Shown here one piece after another: positions 1 to 5,804 of a stretch of 14,760 bases of DNA; the stretch's first letter is position 1; each line of letters opens with the position of its first letter. Position numbers and translations under genes: made by a program. The DNA lies in the NCBI GenBank assembly GCA_964540005.1, contig CAZILN010000072.1, positions 1 through 14,760 of the forward strand, given 5' to 3'. This DNA comes from CAZILN01 sp964540005 (GTDB lineage Bacteria > Bacteroidota > Bacteroidia > Bacteroidales > SM23-62). Under the pieces are notes generated by a model. The model was given only the letters and a program-made list of their open reading frames with translations, ran no database searches and had not been told where the DNA came from.

Positions 1-1
1 A

Positions 2-178
2 ACAAAGGGTAAAAGTTCAGCTAATTATGTGCATCGTCGGCTAAATCAGAACTTTTTCGGGTATAAATATAAGGCGTGGTTTCATATCAAAACCACCACT
101 TTATTTTATAATCTTAGGGGTTGGCTTAAAGAGCCCATTAGGCCAAGTACTTGTTGTATTCAAAAGAGAATTTTTTGA
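2..178 (+). CDS. Partial open frame at left edge, 3' end only, unrecognised
   Basis: A reading frame enters from outside the window and runs 58 codons to a TGA at 176-178. The peptide is rich in Lys, Arg, Tyr, Trp and Asn (for example YKYKAWFHIKTTTLFYNLRG), a composition seen in the C-terminal tails of nucleic-acid-binding or mobile-element proteins. I do not recognise a family. It lies in the AT-rich stretch beyond the integrase, so it could be the tail of a gene carried by an integrated element. Open length alone is weak evidence in AT-rich DNA, and it may be chance. Its start is not in the window. Confidence 0.3.
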   Translation, partial: TKGKSSANYVHRRLNQNFFGYKYKAWFHIKTTTLFYNLRGWLKEPIRPSTCCIQKRIF

Positions 179-498
179 ATGTTATAATCTTTCCATCAAA
201 CCAATTTTAGGAAGTTATAGTAATCCCTTTTCTATGGAAGAGAAAATAGGATTATTAATTGAAAGCATACAATTATATTTTATTGCGGGTTCCTGAACCA
301 AATGATGTAATTGCATCTCCCCCAGCTCAATCCAAACCCAACCATTCAACCCGACACCCAATAAGCCACCTATCAAACAAAACATCTCTGAAATTACATT
401 CAATTCAAAGATTAAAATTTGATGGTATTGACATTTTTAATATAGTTTTGTGATTAATTGATGATTATTTAACAGATAATTGATATAGTAGACAAGAC
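179..498. other. AT-rich non-coding stretch
   Basis: About 320 bases lie between the edge frame and the end of the FISUMP pseudogene. Two overlapping open frames of 62 to 64 codons on opposite strands (215-403 minus, 259-453 plus) show no recognisable domain, and I treat them as chance frames. I see no RNA gene, convincing hairpin terminator or repeat here. Confidence 0.5.
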
Positions 499-1233
499 TT
501 AATCTTTGATGCATCTAACGGAGAATCCAAACTCAGAAGTTTGTCTACTAAATTGCATCGACTGAAGTTGGTCAAACAGTAGGATTATGCGTGCAGAATG
601 GAAATCCTCAACTACTGTATCTGTAGATGACCAAAACGAGGTTGTTTCACCTTGTCTAAAGAATATTCCACTCTGATTACGGTATCCAGCAGGTAATGCG
701 TTAAAACCACTTGCATTGGTTGCTGCACCTGTGTTGGGATCTTTCTAATGTGTTGTGCCGGCTTCTTTCAATGCTCCACCAGCAACCATCCACCCACCAA
801 GACTATCAACTAGCTCTAAATATTCTTCCTGGCTGGGTATGTGCCAACCCACAGGGCATGCATCCTGTATACCACTAGGATTACTATTGCTACCGTCTGT
901 TTCATTCATTGCTGCCCTCCAAGTATATAAGTTCCCATATGTATCTCTGTTTGAAGTACTATTGTTATAATAGCAATAAGCTTTATATGAAGAATTCATA
1001 GCATCCCAAAACAAACTGTCTTCAAGCAGTGGTATCTCTGTACCATCTGTATACGTCGTTGCTTTTAGGTTTTCAGCCATCCATACCTGAGAACCTATTT
1101 TAACTGTTGCATAAGATTGTCCGTCTCTTGTATCAATCCAATCGTTACCAGCTTTCCATTTCTCATTGGGCATAGGATCAGGTTCATCATCATTACAGGA
1201 AATCTGCAAGATTACTAGTAAAATAATTACCAA
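499..1233 (-). pseudogene. FISUMP-domain lipoprotein gene, interrupted by an in-frame amber codon
   Basis: The frame encodes a 'Fibrobacter succinogenes major paralogous domain' protein, a surface or secreted domain of unknown biochemical role common in Bacteroidota. Seen: a hydrophobic N-terminus ending in the lipobox-like QISC followed by NDDE, then the family hallmarks VKIGSQVWMAENLK, YGNLYTWRAAM, CPVGWHIPSQEEY and GGALKEAGTTH. A TAG at 745-747 stops the frame where the family normally has Trp (TTHW). Reading past it in the same frame gives 81 more family-typical residues (KDPNTGAATNASGFNALPAGYR, FWSST, FGFSVRCIKD) and a TAA at 499-501. No ATG precedes the signal sequence: the only start is TTG at 1231-1233, and in-frame codons back to a TAA at 1273-1275 include an Arg that would suit a signal-peptide N-region, so the original start may also be lost. 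A consensus error at one base could mimic the amber codon. Confidence 0.85.
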
Positions 1234-1611
1234 GAATGATCGGATAGTATATGAAAATGCTTTTAAATTGGATTATTATGCGTTGGACATCTGATTAAAA
1301 AATCGTCCCTTTATTTAGATATTATTTAACAGGGGAGGATACCTATTGAAATGAAATAATTTCCCTTACTCAATTATTTGGGGGAGGTTTTTTTGAAAAT
1401 TAATGAACTATCTATATAGCCTTACCTTTTAATCACAAAATTCTGTATTCGGGATCATCCAATAGGCCTAATAAGGAGTGGCAGGAGTGGAGGGGCAATA
1501 AATTCAATAAGGATAGTTAGTACCAAAGTCGATTACATCCGAATCGGTAATAATCGATTATAAACATTTAGGAAGCAGGTTTAATCATTTAAAAATCAAT
1601 TATAAACGGTT
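1234..1611. other. Intergenic region between integrase and FISUMP pseudogene
   Basis: This 378-base AT-rich gap has no supported gene. It contains a weak inverted repeat (AAATAAT near 1353-1359 with ATTATTT near 1384-1390) without a proper terminator tail. Just beyond the integrase stop it holds repeated TCRATTATAAAC-like elements, listed separately. Confidence 0.5.
1529..1607. repeat. Short repeated motif TCRATTATAAAC downstream of integrase
   Basis: TCGATTATAAAC at 1554-1565 and TCAATTATAAAC at 1596-1607 differ at one base. A partial copy, TCGATTACATC, lies at 1529-1539. The middle copy overlaps a perfect 10-base palindrome, TAATCGATTA (1551-1560). Repeats of this size beside an integrase gene can be arm-type recombinase or excisionase sites, but that role is inference. 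Chance recurrence in AT-rich sequence is possible. Confidence 0.4.
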
Positions 1612-2823
1612 TCAATCCTTCCTAACCTTCCCCATCTTCCCCATTTCTTTCACAATCGTTGAGGTAAGCATCTTTGCATATATCTGGGTAGTCTGAATGT
1701 TGGTGTGCCCCATTAGTTTCTGGACAACTTCGACAGGAATGCCATGATTCAGTTCCTGAGTGGCAAATGTGTGTCTACCTACATGGTGTGTGATTGTCTT
1801 TTTAATACCAACAATATTTCCCAGGTCTTTCAGATAAGTATTGATTTTCTGGTTTGAGATACGTGGAAGGACGAAATTAAATACTTCCCTGTCGGGATGA
1901 TCATTATACCTGTTAATGATCTCAAGGGCATCTTCGATAAGTGGGATCTGGATAAAATCTTTTGATTTCTTCATGTTGATGGACACGAACTTCACTCCAT
2001 TCTCATCGCTGATAATATTATCCATTTTCAGGTTAAATGCATCCGTGAAACGAAGGCCCGTATAACAGGAGAACAGGAAGAAATCCCGGACCCTGAGCAG
2101 TGATTGGTTATTATTGAGCTTATGTTTCTTTAACAGATCAATTTCATCCCTGGTTAAATGATCCCTGTTAGTTTTCCTATTTGTAATTTTAAATCTGGCA
2201 TAGGGATTCTTTGAGATGATGTCTTCGTTTAAGGCTTTAATCAATATTGTCCTGAACCGTGTATGATGTTTGTTAACTGTATTCCTGGCAATAGGGCGGT
2301 TGTATGGGTCTTTGTATTCAGAGATCATGAACTGATCAAACTGTTCGATTAATCTGAAATCTACTTCAATGATCAGAATATCATCTTTTTTACTATGATA
2401 CTCAAGGAATTGTTTAATGATTTTTTGCGTTGTTTTGTACTGTGAAATGGTTATAGGGGCCAGTTCTCCTTTTGAAATTATAGAATCAATATGCTCCTGA
2501 AAAAACTTTAATAAATAAATTCTTCGATTCTTTTTCCCTTTGAACCGTTCAATAACACCTGCTGCAGTTACAGGCTTTTCCTCATCTATCAGCTTTCTGC
2601 GGATCTCATAGATTTTATTCTCGATAGCTGATAGCTCTTGGTTTATGGCAATATTTTTATGGGTCCTTCCAGAATCGTTGTTCCACTCTTCTTTAGTGGT
2701 CAGGAACCCTGTATATAGCTCTGCCTTCTTACGCACCACTATAAGCCTTCCATATATCTTGAGGTTCGGACCCTCAGATTTTGCTCGGTTCAGGTAGAAT
2801 TTAAAGGAGAAAGATTCTTCCAT
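1612..2823 (-). CDS. Tyrosine recombinase (phage-type integrase, Bacteroidetes family)
   Basis: Site-specific recombinase that cuts and rejoins DNA through a covalent phosphotyrosine; probably the integrase of a genomic island or conjugative element. Starting at the ATG at 2821-2823 it has 403 residues. That start is preferred to the upstream TTG at 2836-2838. Residues about 1-95 form an N-terminal arm-binding region, about 100-205 a SAM-like core-binding domain, and about 220-390 the catalytic domain. The catalytic set is visible: R258 (TGLRFTD), a beta-hairpin Lys at 286 or 288, H347 and R350 (HHVGRHT), H373 (LMGHT) and nucleophile Y382 (QIYAKM). No frameshift or missing residue is seen, so it looks functional. 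It lies just past the 3' end of tRNA-Glu and reads away from it, the usual arrangement when the tRNA is the attachment site. A Bacteroidetes-type promoter lies 42 bases upstream. Confidence 0.93.
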   Translation of the reverse strand: MEESFSFKFYLNRAKSEGPNLKIYGRLIVVRKKAELYTGFLTTKEEWNNDSGRTHKNIAINQELSAIENKIYEIRRKLIDEEKPVTAAGVIERFKGKKNRRIYLLKFFQEHIDSIISKGELAPITISQYKTTQKIIKQFLEYHSKKDDILIIEVDFRLIEQFDQFMISEYKDPYNRPIARNTVNKHHTRFRTILIKALNEDIISKNPYARFKITNRKTNRDHLTRDEIDLLKKHKLNNNQSLLRVRDFFLFSCYTGLRFTDAFNLKMDNIISDENGVKFVSINMKKSKDFIQIPLIEDALEIINRYNDHPDREVFNFVLPRISNQKINTYLKDLGNIVGIKKTITHHVGRHTFATQELNHGIPVEVVQKLMGHTNIQTTQIYAKMLTSTIVKEMGKMGKVRKD

Positions 2824-2864
2824 TGGTGAAACAATCAAATTCCACAGGTGAAACTATGGTGTAA

Positions 2865-2896
2865 CAAAGATAGGAAAAATTCGAACAAATATCAAT
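2865..2896 (-). promoter_or_regulatory. Candidate integrase promoter (Bacteroidetes -33/-7 type)
   Basis: On the minus strand ATTG (2896-2893) is followed after 20 bases by TATCTTTG (2872-2865). This fits the Bacteroidetes consensus TTG-N19-21-TAnnTTTG. It sits 42 bases before the ATG of the integrase and just after the tRNA-Glu terminator, so the integrase probably has its own transcription start. Confidence 0.6.
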
Positions 2897-2906
2897 GGAT
2901 GCGAAA

Positions 2907-2932
2907 AGAAAAACCCTCGAAATGAGGGCTTT
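2907..2932 (-). terminator. Rho-independent terminator after tRNA-Glu
   Basis: On the minus strand GCCCTC-ATTTC-GAGGG folds as a hairpin (CCCTC/GAGGG at 2914-2918 and 2924-2928, extendable by A-T and G-T pairs) and runs into TTTTTCTTTT. It lies about 35 bases past the tRNA 3' end. On the plus strand the tail is less T-rich, so minus-strand use is favoured. Confidence 0.75.
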
Positions 2933-2962
2933 AGATTTTTGGTGAATGCTGAAGAACGCTTC

Positions 2963-3037
2963 TGGTAGTCCGTAGGGGAATCGAACCCCTGTTACCAGGA
3001 TGAAAACCTGGCGTCCTAACCCCTAGACGAACGGACC
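2963..3037 (-). tRNA. tRNA-Glu (anticodon TTC), CCA encoded
   Basis: The minus strand folds as a complete cloverleaf. The acceptor stem is GGTCCGT paired with ACGGACT (first pair G-T). The anticodon stem is CCAGG/CCTGG with loop TTTTCAT, which puts TTC at positions 34-36 (genomic GAA at 3002-3004). The T arm is AGGGG-TTCGATT-CCCCT. The discriminator A and CCA are encoded (2963-2966). It delivers glutamate for GAA and GAG codons. Its 3' end faces the integrase, making it the likely attachment site of the element to the left. A promoter lies upstream and a hairpin terminator downstream. Confidence 0.97.
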
Positions 3038-3044
3038 ATCTCTC

Positions 3045-3068
3045 TTTCAAAAAATCAGATTTTTGAAA
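3045..3068 (-). repeat. Inverted repeat in the tRNA-Glu leader
   Basis: TTTCAAAAA (3045-3053) and TTTTTGAAA (3060-3068) are perfect inverted arms around a 6-base loop. The hairpin lies between the tRNA promoter and the mature 5' end. It may shape the precursor transcript, or simply be an AT-rich palindrome. It has no T-run tail beyond its own arm. Confidence 0.6.
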
Positions 3069-3076
3069 TTGAGGTG

Positions 3077-3108
3077 CAAATATAAGTGATTTTTTTTATT
3101 CCTTCAAA
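3077..3108 (-). promoter_or_regulatory. Promoter of tRNA-Glu (Bacteroidetes -33/-7 type)
   Basis: On the minus strand TTTG (3108-3105), a 20-base spacer and TATATTTG (3084-3077) match the Bacteroidetes housekeeping sigma consensus closely. Transcription would start near 3070, about 33 bases before the tRNA. Confidence 0.75.
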
Positions 3109-3182
3109 GACATTCAAGCCATTTTAGTGTGGGAATGATTTTTCATTACATTTACAACCTGAAAATCACAATATCAACGACA

Positions 3183-4037
3183 ATGGAATTGCAGCTGGTC
3201 AGATCAGAGAACTTGATGCTTGACGGGGGTGCTATGTTTGGCATCATCCCCAAAGTACTGTGGGAACGCCAGTATAAATCCGATGAGCAAAACCGCATCA
3301 ATATCTCAATGCGAAGCTTGCTTGTTATTGACGGGGACCGGAAGATACTTTTTGACAGCGGGATCGGCAATAAACAGGATGAAAAGTTCTTTGGTTTTTA
3401 TTTCCTGAACGGGGATTATGACATCGGGAAATCTCTTGTTGAATTAGGACTGACAACTGCAGATATAACTGATATGGTACATACACATCTGCATTTTGAC
3501 CATTGTGGGGGAAGCATCATTTACAATGAGGACGGGAGCAGCCTTTCAACCTTATTTCCGAATGCGACTTACTGGGTGAGCCAGGCACAATGGGATCTGG
3601 CAATGGATCCCAATAAACTGGAAGGAGCATCAATGCTTAAAGAAAATATCATTCCCATGAAGGAAAGCGGTCAGCTGGAGCTTTTCGAAAATGAATTTGA
3701 CCTTACTCCCGGAATAAGGATACGGCTTTTCAACGGACATACGGTCGGACAGGCGATTGCACTGATCGACTATCGGGGAAGGATACTGGTAAATATGGCC
3801 GACCTGATGCCTTTGGCAGGAAACATTTCTTTGTCCTGGGTATGCGGATACGATACCCAGCCTCTTGTCTCATTAAAAGAAAAAGCTGAATTCCTGGATG
3901 AATCCCTGGCCAACAACTACAGCTATTATTTATATCATGACCTGGAAACTGAATGCTGCGACCTGAGACAGACCGAAAAAGGCATCAGGGTCAACCGGAC
4001 CTTTAGCCTGAAGGAATTTATTAATGAAGATGCCTGA
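3183..4037 (+). CDS. Metallo-beta-lactamase-fold hydrolase
   Basis: A soluble MBL-fold metal-dependent hydrolase, probably cytoplasmic since no signal peptide is seen. The ATG at 3183 gives 284 residues and an N-terminus (MELQLVRSENLMLDGGAMFG) typical of its subfamily. GTG 3129 and ATG 3135 would add an unlikely extension. The metal ligands are complete: H102, H104, D106 and H107 in HTHLHFDH, H186 in NGHTVGQ, D207 in NMADLMP and H252 in YHDLE. The layout resembles the lactonase-like branch (AiiA/YtnP relatives) rather than antibiotic beta-lactamases, but the substrate cannot be read from sequence. The gene stands alone on the plus strand, diverging from tRNA-Glu and converging on the DUF2752-like gene with a 22-base gap. 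A weak promoter-like TACATTTA lies at 3147-3154. Confidence 0.9.
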   Translation: MELQLVRSENLMLDGGAMFGIIPKVLWERQYKSDEQNRINISMRSLLVIDGDRKILFDSGIGNKQDEKFFGFYFLNGDYDIGKSLVELGLTTADITDMVHTHLHFDHCGGSIIYNEDGSSLSTLFPNATYWVSQAQWDLAMDPNKLEGASMLKENIIPMKESGQLELFENEFDLTPGIRIRLFNGHTVGQAIALIDYRGRILVNMADLMPLAGNISLSWVCGYDTQPLVSLKEKAEFLDESLANNYSYYLYHDLETECCDLRQTEKGIRVNRTFSLKEFINEDA

Positions 4038-4059
4038 AAACTCCTGGCAGCAAAACCGG

Positions 4060-4485
4060 CTAAGAGGTGATCACAGAAATATAAAAATGGATCATATCCC
4101 TGAAACAGTAAATAAACAGGGATGTTGATAGTATGATATCCGTAATTGCCAGCCATTTTTTAGGTATAATCCTCCGGATTAATAACAGGCTTACGCATAT
4201 TCTCAGGATCAGCTGAACCAGGAAAAATAAAAAGATCAGGATACCGCTCTTATTATATTCGGATGCTGATTCGAAATTGCCTCTGATAATCTCCGAGAAA
4301 CTTTTTGACAGACCGGTGCTTGGACTGGTTTGCCCGGTTATTTCTTCATAAAAGGAGGGGAGGGGATAGTTATCTTTTTGGGCAGAAAAAATGCCGGAAT
4401 ATATAAATACAAGCAGTATTATTCCGGCAAGGATAAAATTGATTATCAGGTAGGGGGACCTGATGTGATTACTCTTCTTCTGCAC
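4060..4485 (-). CDS. Small membrane protein resembling DUF2752
   Basis: A 141-residue inner-membrane protein of unknown function. It has three likely transmembrane segments (about 13-33, 81-105 and 112-137). Between the first two, TSPSTGLSKSFSEIIRGNFESA and the following YNKSG match the shape of the DUF2752 signature, which usually reads CPxCGxTRAF...G...A...N. Both signature cysteines are replaced here (SPST), so the metal- or redox-type site suggested by the family's cysteines would be absent. The start appears to be GTG at 4483-4485, inside the 3' end of the upstream DUF4190-like gene (17-base overlap), which implies translational coupling. No in-frame ATG lies near the N-terminus. Family assignment is by motif shape only; the overlap and hydrophobicity make it a convincing gene. 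Confidence 0.72.
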   Translation of the reverse strand: MQKKSNHIRSPYLIINFILAGIILLVFIYSGIFSAQKDNYPLPSFYEEITGQTSPSTGLSKSFSEIIRGNFESASEYNKSGILIFLFFLVQLILRICVSLLLIRRIIPKKWLAITDIILSTSLFIYCFRDMIHFYISVITS

Positions 4486-5188
4486 CCTGTTCGTACTTCT
4501 TCAGAGCCTCTTCATATTTCTTTTCCAGTTTTTCGAATTTCTCCTGCTGTTCTTCTGTAAGCTTTGGTGCAACAGACGCGATCTTAGTCGCCAGGACAAT
4601 AGCTTTGGCAGAAACCTTTGCCAGTTCAGTCCCGGCTGAGACTAATCCTTCCTGCGCCTTTTCCACGAGATTACTATAGTCAATGATCAGCTCTTCATAT
4701 GCTTTAATTACCTTATCAAATTCTTCATCCGAAATCTCCTCATTCCACTCAAATTCGTCCCATTTATCATCAAGTTCAAGATCTTCCAGCATATCTTCCA
4801 GGTCATTGCCAATCTCTTCAAATTCCTTGTCTATCTCATCGAATGTGTCTTCAACATTTTCTTCTACCTTTTTAGTGATCTTTTCAAGGATTTCATCCTT
4901 AATGATCTTTCCGTCATCGAGAATGGATGAAGCAATAAACAATCCCCACATCAGGGCAATCATCATGCCTATGACCGAGACCACCAATCCGGATACCGGT
5001 ACACCTTTCGGTCCGTTTGCCTTGGAAGCCTGTGACATTCCCACAGCACTCAGGATAATTCCGGCTGCTGCAAATAACAATGCAAGGGGAAATGTGCATG
5101 GGATGATAGCCAGGGGAACCGCACAGATCCCCAAAATTAATCCGGCAATTCCAATTCCCTGTCCGGCCGTAGATTTTTGTTCTTCCAT
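4469..5188 (-). CDS. DUF4190-like membrane protein with acidic coiled-coil tail
   Basis: A 239-residue protein of unknown function. Residues about 11-52 form two hydrophobic, Gly/Ala-rich segments (GIGIAGLILGICAVPLAIIP, then a second) with the look of DUF4190, and a third transmembrane segment spans about 64-90. The rest is soluble and extremely charged: about 95-160 is rich in Asp and Glu (EEIGNDLEDMLEDLELDD), and about 193-239 is a Glu/Lys-rich coiled coil. DUF4190 proteins are often short, so the long tail is a notable extension. The gene overlaps the DUF2752-like gene and probably forms a two-gene operon with it. A TATCTTTG -7 element lies 22 bases before the ATG. A role in sensing or organising at the membrane is possible but only a guess. 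Confidence 0.8.
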   Translation of the reverse strand: MEEQKSTAGQGIGIAGLILGICAVPLAIIPCTFPLALLFAAAGIILSAVGMSQASKANGPKGVPVSGLVVSVIGMMIALMWGLFIASSILDDGKIIKDEILEKITKKVEENVEDTFDEIDKEFEEIGNDLEDMLEDLELDDKWDEFEWNEEISDEEFDKVIKAYEELIIDYSNLVEKAQEGLVSAGTELAKVSAKAIVLATKIASVAPKLTEEQQEKFEKLEKKYEEALKKYEQGAEEE

Positions 5189-5209
5189 TATGTATTAGAT
5201 TGGTTTATT

Positions 5210-5236
5210 CAAAGATATGAAAAAACTGCTTATCAA
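5210..5236 (-). promoter_or_regulatory. Candidate promoter of the DUF4190/DUF2752-like operon
   Basis: TATCTTTG (minus strand, 5217-5210) matches the Bacteroidetes -7 box and lies 22 bases before the start codon. An upstream TTG at 5236-5234 gives a 16-base spacer, shorter than the usual 19-21, so the -33 element is uncertain. Confidence 0.45.
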
Positions 5237-5288
5237 GGTAACCGTTAGTACCTGTTGGCAACAAACATTCAACAACTTACATCATTAT

Positions 5289-5801
5289 CTACTGAAAAAT
5301 GCGAACCATATCAGCTTCGAGGCTTTTCACGGGTGTCTCAATAATCCTCCCCACCTCGTCTTTATCAATATAAAATATAATTGTCGGTACCAGTTCTATA
5401 TGAAGATCTGTTAGTTCGGGGACTTCCGCCTGTTTGGATCTGTTGACGCATATCAGGTTAATCACATTCAGGTCTACTCCCAGTTCTTTGATGATCTTGA
5501 GAAAGCGCGGGACCTCTCTCCTGCTGTCAGAGCACCAGGTGCCCATTACTACAGTTATATCACTCATATAGAATAGATCAGGGTTCATATCCCCGAGGCT
5601 GACATGGTCGACAAGATAATTATCATATTCCATTTGGTACCAGTCAACAAAAGGTTCATTAAGGAATCCTTCAGTATCACAGTAGCCATAAAGCATTTCA
5701 GCACCTGTTTCGGGATCTGGAATTACCTGGTTCAGACCCTGGGAATAAATACTCAGACCTGTGATAAACAGGAGGGATATAAAAGTGAATAGAGTTTTCA
5801 T
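5289..5801 (-). CDS. Exported thioredoxin-fold protein with a single active-site Cys
   Basis: A 170-residue protein with an N-terminal signal peptide (about 1-20, ending near IYSQG), so it should act in the periplasm. The thioredoxin-type active site follows a beta strand: VVMGTWCSDSRREVP, with C90 present but the second Cys of CxxC replaced by S93. The cis-proline loop is visible as LVPTIIFY (P139). Single-Cys members of the fold cannot form the usual intramolecular disulfide. They may act by a monothiol mechanism, as peroxidase-like proteins, or as binding proteins; which applies here is unknown. C41 and C118 are elsewhere in the chain. The start codon lies only 3 bases after the mutB stop, so it is probably the last gene of the mutA-mutB operon, although a periplasmic thiol protein has no obvious link to a cytoplasmic B12 enzyme. 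Confidence 0.82.
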   Translation of the reverse strand: MKTLFTFISLLFITGLSIYSQGLNQVIPDPETGAEMLYGYCDTEGFLNEPFVDWYQMEYDNYLVDHVSLGDMNPDLFYMSDITVVMGTWCSDSRREVPRFLKIIKELGVDLNVINLICVNRSKQAEVPELTDLHIELVPTIIFYIDKDEVGRIIETPVKSLEADMVRIFQ

Positions 5802-5804
5802 AGA

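Noticed and set aside
745..747. Amber codon in the FISUMP gene as a pyrrolysine or reassigned codon.
   Set aside because: The family has Trp here, one base away; TAG appears to be a normal stop elsewhere in the window; nothing suggests pyrrolysine genes in this lineage. Mutation or a base error is simpler.
3183..4037. Antibiotic-resistance metallo-beta-lactamase.
   Set aside because: No signal peptide, and the subfamily pattern (LDGGAMFG start, GHTVGQ, YHD) fits lactonase-like hydrolases rather than class B lactamases.
4683..5198. 171-codon Ser/Ile-rich open frame on the plus strand.
   Set aside because: It is the complement of the Glu/Asp-rich coiled-coil codons of the DUF4190-like gene, whose reversed GAA/GAT codons read as Ser and Ile.
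5237..5268. Small inverted repeats (GGTA...TACC and TGTTGGCAACA) in the gap after the thioredoxin-fold gene.
   Set aside because: Stems of 4 to 5 base pairs without a T-run; too weak to call a terminator or operator.
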